A stretch of DNA of 16,420 nucleotides from NCBI GenBank assembly GCA_900549945.1, contig URQJ01000025.1, positions 1 through 16,420 on the forward strand. Reading direction: 5' to 3'. Origin of the DNA: an uncultured Oscillospiraceae bacterium (lineage in GTDB: Bacteria; Bacillota; Clostridia; Oscillospirales; Acutalibacteraceae). Below, one piece after another: positions 1-7,740 of the stretch. Numbering within the stretch: the stretch's first letter is position 1; the number at the start of each line of letters is the position of its first letter. The notes under the pieces are model-generated. The model was not told the DNA's origin and made no database searches. It saw only the letters and a program-made list of their open reading frames with translations. A program made the position numbers and the translations under genes.

Positions 1-270
1 GTCGAGGCGTCCGGCGTCCGGCCGACAGCGTCGTTCCGCGTTGCGGAGGGCGCCGATGTGCCGGAGGGGCTGGTTCAAAACGGCGGCTGCTGGGAAAAAA
101 CAATGGAATCCGAATCGGAAATGCCGGCGCTCGTCGAATCGCTCGTCGCAATGGGCACGCCGGTTTACGAGGCGCTGATCCGCCGGCCGACGCTGGAGGA
201 CGTGTATTTCACCTTTGTGCGGGAAACCGAAGGGAAGGAGAGCGGGCAAAATGCAGAAGTTGTTGAATAA
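1..270 (+). CDS. ABC transporter ATP-binding protein, C-terminal part (5' end outside window)
   Basis: The reading frame is open from base 1 to the TAA at 268-270, giving the last 89 residues of a protein that starts upstream of the window. The sequence RRPTLEDVYFTFV near the end matches the closing segment of drug- or Na+-type (NatA/CcmA-like) ABC ATPases, where a 'P-(S/T)-LEDVF' motif precedes the C-terminus. The Walker and signature motifs would lie outside the window, so ATPase identity rests on this tail and on the next gene, an ABC-2 permease whose start lies 20 bases inside this frame. Together they would form a two-gene exporter acting at the cytoplasmic membrane. The substrate cannot be told. 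The family call is fairly firm but the exact subfamily is not. Confidence 0.72.
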   Translation, partial: VEASGVRPTASFRVAEGADVPEGLVQNGGCWEKTMESESEMPALVESLVAMGTPVYEALIRRPTLEDVYFTFVRETEGKESGQNAEVVE

Positions 271-1060
271 ATTCTTTTCTCCGGGCGAATGCGCGCTGAT
301 CCGAAAGGACTTTGCGGAGATCTGGAGCCAGAAAATGGTGCGCAGCTCGCTGCTTGTTCTGCCGCTGATGATGTCGTTCGGCCTGCCGCTGCTCTTTCTG
401 CTGATCGCCGCGCTGGCGCCGCTCGAGGAGATCGACGTCGGCCCATTCCGCACGCTGCTCGGCACGGCGCTGCCGCAGACCGGCGTGCGCGGGCAGATGT
501 TCTATGTGTTCACGAATTTTATCTGTCCGATGCTGTTCGTAATGATCCCGCTGATGGTTTCGTCTGTTTCGGCTTCCTGCACGTTTGTCGGCGAAAAGGA
601 GCGCGGCACCATGGAAACGCTGCTGCTCTCGCCGCTGAGTGTCCGCAAGCTGTTTCAGGCAAAGGTGGCGGGGTGCGCTCTGCTCGCGGGGGTGATCACG
701 CTGCTCTCCTTTGCGGCCTTTTTCGCCATCACGGCTGTCGGCGGTATTTTGACCGGCGCGCCCTTTTTCTTCAACCTGAACTGGTTCATCCTCGTTTTTC
801 TGATGTCCCCGGCCCTGATGGTGCTCGGCGTCGTGTTCATGGTGATGGTTTCCGGGCGCTCGAAAACGACGGTGGAGGCGATGCAGGTTTCCGGATACAT
901 CGTTTTCCCGGTTTTGCTGTTGTTTGTCGGGCAGATTACGGGCCTCTTTGTACTGGAATGGTGGATGCTGCTTGCGGTGACGGTTGTGATCGCTGCGGTT
1001 GACCTGCTGCTTTTCAACCGCGGCTTCGCAAAATTCACGGCGGAAAAGCTGCTCTCTTAA
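251..1060 (+). CDS. ABC-2 type permease (NatB-like membrane subunit)
   Basis: This is a 269-residue integral membrane protein. The ATG at 251 is chosen because AAGGAG sits at 235-240, ten bases upstream; the GTG at 215 lacks a site and would lengthen the overlap. About six hydrophobic segments are visible (near residues 33-55, 84-107, 137-165, 175-200, 215-235 and 236-254). The cytoplasmic signature GEKERGTMETLLLSP at 114-128 is characteristic of ABC-2 family permeases of the NatB/CcmB kind, which couple to the ATPase. The gene overlaps the upstream ATPase by 20 bases, so the two are translationally linked and probably make one exporter. The PHP gene starts 18 bases downstream. The transported substrate is unknown; the family includes Na+, drug and lantibiotic exporters. 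Confidence 0.87.
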   Translation: MQKLLNKFFSPGECALIRKDFAEIWSQKMVRSSLLVLPLMMSFGLPLLFLLIAALAPLEEIDVGPFRTLLGTALPQTGVRGQMFYVFTNFICPMLFVMIPLMVSSVSASCTFVGEKERGTMETLLLSPLSVRKLFQAKVAGCALLAGVITLLSFAAFFAITAVGGILTGAPFFFNLNWFILVFLMSPALMVLGVVFMVMVSGRSKTTVEAMQVSGYIVFPVLLLFVGQITGLFVLEWWMLLAVTVVIAAVDLLLFNRGFAKFTAEKLLS

Positions 1061-1078
1061 ACGATCGGAGGAAAAACG

Positions 1079-1912
1079 ATGTCGATAGATTTACACTGCC
1101 ATACGCGGTATTCGGACGGTTCCACGCCGCTTGAGGAGGTTATCGCGCTTGCGGCGCTCCGCGGCGTCGGTACGCTGGCGATCACCGACCACGATACGAT
1201 GGCCGGCTGCGAAACGGCGCTGCGGCTCGGCCGGGAATATGGCGTTCGGATCATTCCGGGCGTGGAGATCTCCGCCGCCGACCCGGCACGCGGCGGTAAA
1301 GCGCATATTCTGTGCTACGCCCCGGCGCATCCGGAGCGTCTCCTGCCGCTTATTGATGAGACGACGCGCAGCCGCCGTGCGGCGATGCAGGCCTCCGTCG
1401 AAAAGGTCATGCGGCTGTACCCGATTTCCCGGGAAATGATCCTGCGCCGAGCGGAGGGTTCGACCAATATCTATAAGCAGCACGTTTTGCAGGCGCTGAT
1501 GGATGCGGGCTATGCGGGGGAGATGTTCGGCGAGGTGTTCCGGCGGCTGTACGATTCCAAAAGCGGCGCGGCCTACGTCTCCGTGCAGTATCCTACGGTA
1601 TCCGAGGTGCTGGAGGCGATCCGCCTTTCCGGTGGGCTCGCCGTGCTGGCGCACCCGAGTGAATACCACAATATGGAGCTTTTGAAGGAGCTGGCAAAGG
1701 CGGGGCGGCTCGACGGCGTGGAGATCCACCACCCGCGGAATACGCCGGAGGACAAGGCCGCAATGCACGAAATTGCGAGGCGCTTCGGCCTTGCGGAAAC
1801 CGGCGGCACAGATTTTCACGGTTTTTATACAACACGAAAAAATCCGGTCGGCACCTTTACAACGGCGCAGACCGAATTTGATAAATTGTTTGCAGACAGA
1901 AAGGAAGATTGA
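1079..1912 (+). CDS. PHP-domain metal-dependent phosphoesterase (TrpH/YciV-like)
   Basis: This 277-residue cytosolic protein starts at an ATG with GGAGG at 1067-1071. It carries the polymerase-and-histidinol-phosphatase signature set: HCH at residues 6-8, SDGS at 12-15, TDHD at 36-39, GVEIS from 61, H76, AHPSEY at 191-196 and GTDFHG at 243-248. The His, Asp and Glu residues in these motifs are the expected ligands for the metal cluster. Proteins of this length and motif pattern belong to the TrpH/YciV group. A studied member, E. coli RNase AM, hydrolyses 3',5'-nucleoside bisphosphates and trims short RNA 5' ends. That activity is inferred here from the family, not shown. The gene lies in an operon between an ABC exporter and a TSCPD gene, with only two bases to the latter. 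Confidence 0.9.
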   Translation: MSIDLHCHTRYSDGSTPLEEVIALAALRGVGTLAITDHDTMAGCETALRLGREYGVRIIPGVEISAADPARGGKAHILCYAPAHPERLLPLIDETTRSRRAAMQASVEKVMRLYPISREMILRRAEGSTNIYKQHVLQALMDAGYAGEMFGEVFRRLYDSKSGAAYVSVQYPTVSEVLEAIRLSGGLAVLAHPSEYHNMELLKELAKAGRLDGVEIHHPRNTPEDKAAMHEIARRFGLAETGGTDFHGFYTTRKNPVGTFTTAQTEFDKLFADRKED

Positions 1913-1914
1913 AT

Positions 1915-2169
1915 ATGAAATACGATTTTAAGCCGCGCGGCGTTTGCTCTAGGGGGATTCACATCGAGCTCGACGGCGACACGATCCGCTCCGTTCGCTT
2001 TGACGGCGGATGCAGCGGCAACACGCAGGGCGTCGCGGCACTTGCGGCCGGCATGAACGCGCGCGAGTATATCGAGCGCTGCAAGGACATCAAGTGCGGC
2101 TTTAAGAACACGTCATGTCCGGCACAGCTTGCGATCGCGCTCGAACAGGCGCTTGCAGAGCAGAAGTAA
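1915..2169 (+). CDS. TSCPD-domain protein (TIGR03905-like, 84 aa)
   Basis: This is an 84-residue protein. The ATG at 1915 is preferred over the TTG at 1909 because AAGGAAG at 1901-1907 gives normal spacing to the ATG. It has the conserved features of the small stand-alone TSCPD family: an N-terminal YxFxPxGVCS segment, the GGCSGNTQG turn at 31-39, and a C-terminal TSCPA at 66-70. Cysteines lie at 11, 33, 56, 61 and 68, a pattern suited to metal or cofactor binding. The domain is also found fused to vitamin B12-dependent ribonucleotide reductases. The free-standing version has no established function that I know of, so none is assigned. It follows the PHP gene by two bases and is the last gene before a strong terminator. 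Confidence 0.88.
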   Translation: MKYDFKPRGVCSRGIHIELDGDTIRSVRFDGGCSGNTQGVAALAAGMNAREYIERCKDIKCGFKNTSCPAQLAIALEQALAEQK

Positions 2170-2175
2170 ACAGAC

Positions 2176-2204
2176 AAAAAGGCGGGCGCAGGCCTGCCTT
2201 TTTT
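2176..2204. terminator. Rho-independent terminator (probably bidirectional)
   Basis: A 12-base stem (AAAAAGGCGGGC at 2176-2187, one G-U pair, loop GCAG) closes with GCCTGCC and a run of six T at 2199-2204. It starts seven bases after the TSCPD stop. The A run on the left arm makes it work equally well for the minus-strand regulator gene that ends at 2243. Confidence 0.85.
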
Positions 2205-2242
2205 GATGCGCGGCGTATGCCGCGGCTCGAGAGGCGCCGCAG

Positions 2243-2497
2243 TTATTCCTCCTCTTCGCCGTCGAGAAAATATTCGAGGGAGACATTGAAAATCTCTGCA
2301 AAGGCGATCAACTCCATATCGGTGACGTAGCGGCGGTTGTTTTCGATTCTGGTGATGGCGTTCTTGTCCATATCGCAGCCCGCAAGCTGCGCCTTATAGG
2401 ACAGGATCCGCTGAGACCAGTTGCGCTTCTGGCGCAGCTTGACGAGCTTGTGGCGGATCAGATTCCGCTCTCCTGTAACTGGATCCGGCTTTGGCAT
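2243..2497 (-). CDS. XRE-family helix-turn-helix regulator
   Basis: This is an 84-residue DNA-binding protein read leftward from the ATG at 2497, with a purine-rich AGAAGGG about seven bases upstream. Residues 12-78 match the lambda-repressor/Cro-type (HTH_3) fold. LRQKRNWSQ begins the domain, the recognition-helix region ends in KNAITRIENNRRYVTD, and ELIAFAEIFNVSLEYFLDG is the usual closing helix pair. No further domain follows, only an acidic EEEE tail, so it would act as a small dimeric repressor or activator with no visible sensor. It is convergent with the upstream operon across a shared terminator. Its neighbour on the same strand is the cysteine-rich gene, but a terminator separates them, so they are probably not co-transcribed. 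Its target is unknown and no clear promoter could be placed. Confidence 0.85.
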   Translation of the reverse strand: MPKPDPVTGERNLIRHKLVKLRQKRNWSQRILSYKAQLAGCDMDKNAITRIENNRRYVTDMELIAFAEIFNVSLEYFLDGEEEE

Positions 2498-2696
2498 ATG
2501 GCGGCCCTTCTTTCATATCGGTGTAGTTGTGGGCGGACTCCGCCCCGATGCAGGCGCGGCGCCCGGCGTTTAGAGGAGCGCTGCGGCATAAGGGACAAAG
2601 GCTCTGATACAAATATACCATAGTATTTCAAAAAGCGAAAGGGCTTTTTGGATAATTATGGAAAATATTACGGCGCTGCTTCATTGGTGGCACAGC

Positions 2697-2726
2697 AAAA
2701 GGGCGGACAGCATACGCTGTCCGCCC
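2697..2726 (-). terminator. Rho-independent terminator of the cysteine-rich gene
   Basis: A perfect 11-base inverted repeat (2701-2711 with 2716-2726, loop ATAC) is followed on the minus strand by TTTT (2700-2697). It lies 17 bases after the stop of the cysteine-rich gene, so it closes that transcript. An AT-rich 8-base hairpin follows at 2629-2650. Confidence 0.75.
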
Positions 2727-2743
2727 TCCGCTATACTGGGCAG

Positions 2744-2899
2744 TTAGCAGCCGCAGTTGCAGCCGCAGTCGTTGTTATTGTTGCAGCCACAGCTGCAGCC
2801 GCAGTTAGAACCGCAGCCGCCGAAGCCGTTGCCGCAGCAGAGAAGGATCAGGATAATGATGATGATCCAGGAGCAGCCTCCGCCAAAACCGTTACACAT
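2744..2899 (-). CDS. Cysteine-rich mini membrane protein (51 aa)
   Basis: The ATG at 2899 is fixed by an excellent AAAGGAGG nine bases upstream. Longer in-frame starts up to 2980 have no comparable site and would run into A-rich non-coding DNA. The 51 residues comprise a short head with Cys 2 and 9, a hydrophobic stretch at about 11-20 (WIIIIILILL), and a tail made almost only of Cys, Gly, Asn and Ser. The tail includes GSNCGCSCGC and NDCGCNCGC. Thirteen residues are cysteine. The layout suggests a single-pass membrane peptide with a dense disulfide- or metal-binding tail. Comparable tiny Gly/Cys-rich membrane proteins occur in Clostridia and resemble YjcZ-type sporulation peptides in build, but I cannot assign homology or function. 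It has its own ribosome site and terminator, so it is very likely a real monocistronic gene. Confidence 0.8.
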   Translation of the reverse strand: MCNGFGGGCSWIIIIILILLCCGNGFGGCGSNCGCSCGCNNNNDCGCNCGC

Positions 2900-2963
2900 T
2901 GTCTTGCGCCTCCTTTCGTTTACAGTACATGATATGTCAAAGCGCAATTTGTGTTCCGATTTT

Positions 2964-3050
2964 AAAAAAACAGAAAACAAGAGATAAAAAGAGAAAAACG
3001 AAAAAATTAAAAGAAAATAAAACGCAAATAAAAATAAACGCTAAAATTAA
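2964..3050. other. A-rich non-coding island
   Basis: Of these 87 bases about 62 are A on the plus strand, and the surrounding 100 bases hold only about 19 G or C, in sharp contrast to the GC-rich flanks. It lies between the divergent cysteine-rich gene and the ctsR promoter, ending 13 bases before the -35 box. A-tracts in this position could act as an UP-like element or bend the DNA. On the minus strand it is T-rich and would precede the cysteine-rich gene. No coding frame or stable hairpin was seen. Confidence 0.6.
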
Positions 3051-3063
3051 ATGATTTTCGGAA

Positions 3064-3092
3064 TTGACAGGGAAAGGAATTCAAAATATAAT
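3064..3092 (+). promoter_or_regulatory. Sigma-A promoter of the ctsR operon
   Basis: TTGACA at 3064-3069 and TATAAT at 3087-3092 are separated by exactly 17 bases, so both boxes and the spacing match the housekeeping consensus perfectly. Transcription should start near 3099, inside the CtsR operator, and give a leader of about 35 bases. Confidence 0.92.
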
Positions 3093-3095
3093 TAA

Positions 3096-3112
3096 AGTCA
3101 AAGAAAGTCAAA
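3096..3112 (+). promoter_or_regulatory. CtsR operator (tandem heptad)
   Basis: Two copies of AGTCAAA (3096-3102 and 3106-3112) are separated by GAA. This fits the established CtsR box, a direct repeat of (A/G)GTCAAA with an N-A-N spacer. It sits immediately after the -10 box and over the predicted start site, so bound CtsR would block its own operon until heat or protein stress inactivates it. Confidence 0.93.
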
Positions 3113-3133
3113 GACAGAAAAGGAGGGCTTGAG

Positions 3134-3586
3134 ATGCGAATCAGCGACAGCGTTGCAAACTATATATTACAGATGCTGAACGATGCGGACGGCATTGCGG
3201 AAATACAGCGCAATGAGCTTGCCAATGTGTTTGGCTGCGTGCCGAGCCAGATCAATTACGTCATCACCTCGCGGTTCACGCCGGAGCAGGGATACATCGT
3301 CGAGAGCCGGCGCGGCGGCGGCGGGTATATCCGCATCACGCGGCGCCGCATGTCTAAATTCGATATGGTCATGCACATTGTCAATGCGATTGGGCAGACT
3401 ATAGACGCGGCCTCCGCACGTGCGATGCTGCAAAACCTTGTGGAAAGCGGTATGGCTGAACAGTCGGATGCCCAATTGATCGCGGCGGCGCTTTCGGATA
3501 AATCCCTTGCGGCTGCACCGAAGGAGATCAGAGACCAGCTGCGGGCGGCGATCTTTAAGAATATGCTGCTCGTTCTGAACACATAA
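3134..3586 (+). CDS. ctsR: Transcriptional repressor CtsR of class III stress genes
   Basis: This 150-residue protein, close to the usual length, starts at an ATG with AGGAGGG at 3121-3127. CtsR is a dimeric repressor of clp and mcs genes that releases DNA on heat stress and is removed by McsB and ClpCP. The N-terminal winged helix-turn-helix covers about residues 1-70, with IQRNELANVFGCVPSQINYV as the helix pair. The glycine-rich wing RRGGGGYI at 59-66 inserts into the minor groove; arginine in this wing is the known McsB phosphorylation target in other Bacillota. The C-terminal half (about 75-150) is the helical dimerisation domain that contacts McsB. It heads the operon, 30 bases before mcsA, and a perfect CtsR box upstream implies autoregulation. 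Confidence 0.95.
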   Translation: MRISDSVANYILQMLNDADGIAEIQRNELANVFGCVPSQINYVITSRFTPEQGYIVESRRGGGGYIRITRRRMSKFDMVMHIVNAIGQTIDAASARAMLQNLVESGMAEQSDAQLIAAALSDKSLAAAPKEIRDQLRAAIFKNMLLVLNT

Positions 3587-3616
3587 ATACGACCAAAAGA
3601 AAGGCGGGAGATTGAT

Positions 3617-4144
3617 ATGCTGTGCAAAAACTGCGGGAAAAACCCGGCAACCACACACATAAAGACCATTGTGAACGGAAAGCTCACGGAATACGACCTG
3701 TGCAGCGAATGCGCCCGAGAGATGGGGTACACAAACTTTTTTAAGGATATGGATTTTAATTTCGGCAGCCTGCTCGGCGGCTTTATCGGTACGCCTGCGG
3801 CGAAGGGAACGGCGGTGCGGTGCCCGAAGTGCGGCGCGTCGTTTGCGGAGATCACCGAAAGCGGCAAGATCGGTTGCATGGAATGCTATAAGGTGTTTCA
3901 CGACCGGCTGCTGCCGACGATCCACCGTATCCATGGCACGGCAAAGCACAAGGGAAAGATCCCCGGCACGGCTGCGCTGCGCATTGTGGAGCCGGCTGGA
4001 AAGATGACCGTTGTGGAGGTGTCTCCGCTCGATAAAAAGCGTGCGGCGCTGAAGGCGGCGATCGAAAAGCAGGATTTCGAGCAGGCAGCCGTGCTCCGCG
4101 ACGAGATCCGGGAGATGGAAAAGGGGGAACAGAGCAATGGATAA
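3617..4144 (+). CDS. mcsA: McsA, zinc-binding activator of the McsB arginine kinase
   Basis: This is a 175-residue protein with GGGAG at 3606-3610 before the ATG. McsA binds McsB and stimulates its kinase activity in the stress response. Four CxxC pairs are visible, at C3/C6, C29/C32, C69/C72 and C87/C90, enough for two four-cysteine zinc sites. The C-terminal 136-170 is a UVR motif (KKRAALKAAIEKQDFEQAAVL and onward), the same kind of helical hairpin found in the ClpC middle domain of this operon. The gene starts 30 bases after ctsR and its last eight bases overlap the start of mcsB, so activator and kinase are translationally coupled. All expected elements are present. Confidence 0.94.
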   Translation: MLCKNCGKNPATTHIKTIVNGKLTEYDLCSECAREMGYTNFFKDMDFNFGSLLGGFIGTPAAKGTAVRCPKCGASFAEITESGKIGCMECYKVFHDRLLPTIHRIHGTAKHKGKIPGTAALRIVEPAGKMTVVEVSPLDKKRAALKAAIEKQDFEQAAVLRDEIREMEKGEQSNG

Positions 4145-5177
4145 GACAGCGAGAAAATGGTACGAAAAAGCCGGAGAATGCAGTGACGTTGTGATCAGCA
4201 CGCGCGTTCGTCTGGCGAGAAACCTCGCGGCGTTCCCGTTTCCGAACCGCATGACGCCGGAGCAGAAGGCCGAGGTCGAACGCCGTGTGCGCGACGCGAT
4301 TTTGAACAGTAACAGCGCTATCGCCGCGGATTTCAGCTTTTTGCAGATGGATGACCTCAGCAGCGAGCAGGCTGTCTCCCTTGTGGAGCGCCACATCGTC
4401 AGTCCGGAATTTATTGCAAATTCCAAAGGGCGGGGCATACTGATCTCAAAAGATGAGAGCATATCTATTATGGTCAACGAGGAGGATCACGTGCGGATCC
4501 AGCTCCTGCACGAGGGCCTCTCGCTGACGGAGACGGCCGAAACGGCCGACCGCATCGATACGCTTCTGAACGAAAGCCTGAATTTCGCCTTTGATCCGGA
4601 GCTTGGCTTCCTCACGCAGTGCCCGACGAACCTCGGCACCGGCATGCGGGCCTCTGTGATGCTCCACCTGCCGGCACTCACCGAAAGCGGCGCGATGGGG
4701 CGCATCGCCTCGAATCTCTCAAAGCTCGGCCTCGTTATCCGCGGCACATACGGCGAGGGCACGAGCGTGACCGGTGCGCTGTATCAGCTCTCGAACCAGA
4801 TTACGCTCGGGCTGAGCGAGCGCGAGGCGGTGGAAAACCTGCAGAACATCGCGAACCAGCTGATTCAGGAGGAGCGCAAGGCGCGCAAGGTGCTGCTCAA
4901 GAACATCGCGGTGCTTGACCGCATCGGGCGCTCGGCCGGCGTCATCCGCGGCGCGAAGGTGCTCTCCTGCGAGGAGTATATGAAGCTGATTTCCAATGTC
5001 CGCCTCGGCCTTGCAGAGGGCGTGTTTTCCGGTGTACCGCTCGAGGACGTCAACGCCCTGACGGCGGCTGTGCAGCCCGCAACGCTGACCGCCGGGCAAA
5101 GCAGCAGCCTGACGGCGGCGCAGCGCGACATCGCCCGCGCCGAGATGGTGCGCGAGGCGATGCAAGGCCTGCAATAA
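4137..5177 (+). CDS. mcsB: Protein-arginine kinase McsB
   Basis: This 346-residue ATP:guanido-phosphotransferase homologue phosphorylates arginine side chains on CtsR and on misfolded proteins, marking them for ClpCP. Seen in the sequence are the nucleotide-binding segment STRVRLARN at 21-29, the NEEDH loop at 114-118 that positions the guanidinium, and the catalytic cysteine C162 within TQCPTNLGTGMRASVMLHLP. The phosphoarginine-sensing motif RDxxRA appears as RDIARA at 330-335. Length and motif order match functional members; no key residue is missing. The start at 4137 lies eight bases inside mcsA, with a GGGGGA site about ten bases upstream, so synthesis is coupled to its activator. clpC follows after 83 bases that contain only weak hairpins and clpC's ribosome site. 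Confidence 0.95.
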   Translation: MDKTARKWYEKAGECSDVVISTRVRLARNLAAFPFPNRMTPEQKAEVERRVRDAILNSNSAIAADFSFLQMDDLSSEQAVSLVERHIVSPEFIANSKGRGILISKDESISIMVNEEDHVRIQLLHEGLSLTETAETADRIDTLLNESLNFAFDPELGFLTQCPTNLGTGMRASVMLHLPALTESGAMGRIASNLSKLGLVIRGTYGEGTSVTGALYQLSNQITLGLSEREAVENLQNIANQLIQEERKARKVLLKNIAVLDRIGRSAGVIRGAKVLSCEEYMKLISNVRLGLAEGVFSGVPLEDVNALTAAVQPATLTAGQSSSLTAAQRDIARAEMVREAMQGLQ

Positions 5178-5260
5178 AAGCGTGTGCGGAGCAATAACCG
5201 CTTTCAGCCGGTCTTATCCGGCAGAGAGCAATTAAAAAACAGAGGTAAGGAGTGATTTTT

Positions 5261-7729
5261 ATGTATAGATTTACGGGTTTTACGGAAAAGTCCAACAACG
5301 CCATGAACATTGCGATTTCAGCGGCGCAGGACATGGGCCACAATTACATCGGCAGCGAGCACGTGCTGTTCGGCCTGCTTTCCGAGGGCAGCGGCGTCGC
5401 GTTCAACGTGCTCAATAAGCTCGGCGTGACGGCGGACGCCTACGAAAAGCTGATGCGCGAGAAGATCGGCACATCCTCGCCGACCACGCTGTCGACGGCA
5501 TATTTCACGCCGCGCACGAAGCGGATTCTCCAGATGGCGAAGCTCGCGGCCTCGAAGCTCGGTAGCAACTACGTCGGCACGGAGCACCTCCTGATCGCGA
5601 TCATCGAGGACGGCGAGAGCTTTGCCGTGCGTTTTCTCCAGATGCTCGGCGTGGAGCCGCAGCGCGTCGTGAATGAGCTTTCCGCGGCGCTTTCCGAGGG
5701 TTATGCCGTCGACAAGCAGTCCGGCGCGCCGTATCCGGGCGCGGAACCGGGTGAGAAGGAAGGCGGCAGTGCGCTTGAGAAATTTGGCCGCGATCTCACG
5801 AAGATGGCGGCAGAGGGCAAGATCGACCCAGTTATCGGCCGACAAACGGAGATCGAGCGCGTGATCCAGATCCTCTCGCGCCGCACAAAGAACAACCCGG
5901 TGCTGATCGGCGAGCCGGGCGTCGGCAAAACAGCCGTTGCAGAGGGGCTCGCGCTGAAAATCCACGAGGGCGAGGTGCCGGAGCTGCTGAAAAACAAGCG
6001 CCTGATTTCGCTGGATCTGACCGGCATGGTCGCCGGCTCCAAGTACCGCGGCGATTTTGAGGAGCGCATCAAGGCGGCGATCGACGAGGTGAAGAAGGAC
6101 GGCAATGTCATCCTCTTTATCGACGAGCTGCACACGATCATCGGCGCAGGCTCCGCAGAGGGCTCGACCGATGCGGCAAATATCCTCAAACCCGCGCTGG
6201 CCCGCGGCGATTTTCAGGTGATTGGCGCGACGACAATCAACGAGTACCGCCAGCACATCGAAAAAGATGCGGCGCTCGAGCGCCGGTTCCAGCCGGTGCA
6301 TGTCGGCGAGCCGACCGAGGAGGAGGCTGTGCAGATCCTCGAGGGGCTTAAAGACCGCTACGAAGCGCACCACAAGGTGCAGATCACCGATGAGGCGATC
6401 GAGAGCGCCGTCAAGCTCTCTTCGCGCTATATCGCGGACCGCTACCTGCCGGATAAGGCGATCGACCTTGTCGATGAGGCGGCCTCGCGCGTAAGGCTCA
6501 GAACCTTTACGGCGCCGGAGGATTTGCAGGAGCTCGAAAAGCGCATCAAGGAGGTGGAGCTCGACAAGGCCGCGGCCGTCAACGAGCAGGACTTTGAGCG
6601 CGCTGCCGAGCTGCGCGACAAGCAGAAAACGCTTTCGGATACGCTCGAGCAGAAGAAGAACGAATGGACTGCGCACAATGAGCGCAGCAACAGTGTCGTG
6701 AAAGCGGAGGACATCGCCGAGATCGTTGCGATGTGGACCGGCATCCCGGTTGTGCAGCTCACGCAGGAGGAAAGCGAACGCCTCTTGAAGCTCGAGGAAA
6801 CGCTGCACCAGCGCGTCATCGGGCAGGATGAGGCTGTCACAGCGGTTTCGAAGGCCATCCGCCGCGGTCGCGTCGGCTTAAAGGATAAGAACCGCCCAAT
6901 CGGCTCGTTCATTTTCCTCGGCCCGACCGGCGTCGGCAAGACCGAGCTGTGCAAGGCGCTGGCCGAGGCGATGTTCGGCGATGAAAAGGCAATGATCCGC
7001 CTCGACATGTCCGAGTATATGGAGAAGCACACGGTATCCCGTCTGGTCGGCTCGCCGCCGGGCTATGTCGGCTTCGACGAGGGCGGCCAGCTCACCGAGG
7101 CCGTGCGCCGCAAGCCGTATTCGGTTCTGCTGTTCGATGAAATCGAGAAGGCGCACCCGGATGTTTTCAACATGCTGCTGCAAATCCTAGACGACGGCCG
7201 TCTGACCGATGCGCACGGCAAGGTGGTCAGCTTTAAGAACACGATCATCATCATGACCTCGAACATCGGCGCGCGCCTCATCACGGAGAAGCAGCAGGAG
7301 CGCCTCGGCTTTGCAACCGCCGGCGAAACAAATGCTGCGGAGCGCGACTTTGAGCGCACGAAAGAGCTTGTGATGGGCGAGCTGAAGAAGGTGTTCCGCC
7401 CCGAGTTTATCAACCGTGTCGACGACATCATCGTGTTCCACAAGCTCCTGCACGAGGATATCCAGAGAATTGCGGGCAAGATGCTCGAGGGCCTCCAAAA
7501 GCAGCTTTCCGATATGGAGATCGCGGTGGAATTCACGCCGGCGGCGGTCGAGGCTGTCGCAAACGCCGGGTTTGATCCGATCTACGGCGCGCGCCCGCTG
7601 CGCCGTGCGATCCGCAGCAAGATCGAGGATCCCGTCTCCGAAAGGATGCTGGAAGGCGTCATGCAGGCTGGAAAATCCTATGTCTGCGATTTTAAGGACG
7701 GTCAATATACCTTTGATGTAAAGGAATAA
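5261..7729 (+). CDS. clpC: ATP-dependent Clp protease ATP-binding subunit ClpC
   Basis: This 822-residue AAA+ unfoldase feeds proteins, including phosphoarginine-marked ones, into ClpP. The ATG at 5261 is chosen because TAAGGAG (5246-5252) lies eight bases before it; the GTG at 5252 overlaps that site. The N-terminal double Clp repeat spans about 1-145. AAA-1 has Walker A GEPGVGKT at 217-224 and Walker B VILFIDE at 283-289. The middle domain with a UVR-type coiled coil spans about 420-475. AAA-2 has Walker A GPTGVGKT at 554-561 and Walker B SVLLFDE at 621-627. The LGF tripeptide at 682-684 is the ClpP-docking loop. It is the last gene of the CtsR operon, and no separate CtsR box was seen in front of it. 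All functional elements are intact. Confidence 0.96.
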   Translation: MYRFTGFTEKSNNAMNIAISAAQDMGHNYIGSEHVLFGLLSEGSGVAFNVLNKLGVTADAYEKLMREKIGTSSPTTLSTAYFTPRTKRILQMAKLAASKLGSNYVGTEHLLIAIIEDGESFAVRFLQMLGVEPQRVVNELSAALSEGYAVDKQSGAPYPGAEPGEKEGGSALEKFGRDLTKMAAEGKIDPVIGRQTEIERVIQILSRRTKNNPVLIGEPGVGKTAVAEGLALKIHEGEVPELLKNKRLISLDLTGMVAGSKYRGDFEERIKAAIDEVKKDGNVILFIDELHTIIGAGSAEGSTDAANILKPALARGDFQVIGATTINEYRQHIEKDAALERRFQPVHVGEPTEEEAVQILEGLKDRYEAHHKVQITDEAIESAVKLSSRYIADRYLPDKAIDLVDEAASRVRLRTFTAPEDLQELEKRIKEVELDKAAAVNEQDFERAAELRDKQKTLSDTLEQKKNEWTAHNERSNSVVKAEDIAEIVAMWTGIPVVQLTQEESERLLKLEETLHQRVIGQDEAVTAVSKAIRRGRVGLKDKNRPIGSFIFLGPTGVGKTELCKALAEAMFGDEKAMIRLDMSEYMEKHTVSRLVGSPPGYVGFDEGGQLTEAVRRKPYSVLLFDEIEKAHPDVFNMLLQILDDGRLTDAHGKVVSFKNTIIIMTSNIGARLITEKQQERLGFATAGETNAAERDFERTKELVMGELKKVFRPEFINRVDDIIVFHKLLHEDIQRIAGKMLEGLQKQLSDMEIAVEFTPAAVEAVANAGFDPIYGARPLRRAIRSKIEDPVSERMLEGVMQAGKSYVCDFKDGQYTFDVKE

Positions 7730-7740
7730 AGGCATAAAGA

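Noticed and set aside
2629..2650. An 8-base AT-rich hairpin considered as a terminator or part of a promoter for the XRE gene
   Set aside because: The stem is weak. A TTGAAA at its edge has no convincing -10 partner, so neither reading can be supported.
2757..2840. A repetitive GCAGCC-type tract that might be a CRISPR-like or satellite repeat
   Set aside because: The repetition follows from Cys-Gly and Asn codons of the cysteine-rich gene; unit lengths are irregular and there are no spacers.
2648..2932. A plus-strand frame rich in Ala and Val
   Set aside because: It is the complement of the cysteine-rich gene, has no ribosome site, and runs through that gene's terminator.
3167..4477. A 436-codon open frame on the minus strand across ctsR, mcsA and mcsB
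   Set aside because: It lies antisense to three unmistakable genes, has no family motif, and its openness is explained by GC-biased third positions.
5178..5260. A possible internal promoter or attenuator between mcsB and clpC
   Set aside because: Only 4- to 5-base stems and no paired -35 and -10 boxes were found. The space looks like a plain leader with clpC's ribosome site.
5318..6808. A 496-codon open frame on the minus strand inside clpC
   Set aside because: It is antisense to conserved Walker motifs, and its Arg/Leu/His-rich composition is typical of a shadow frame.
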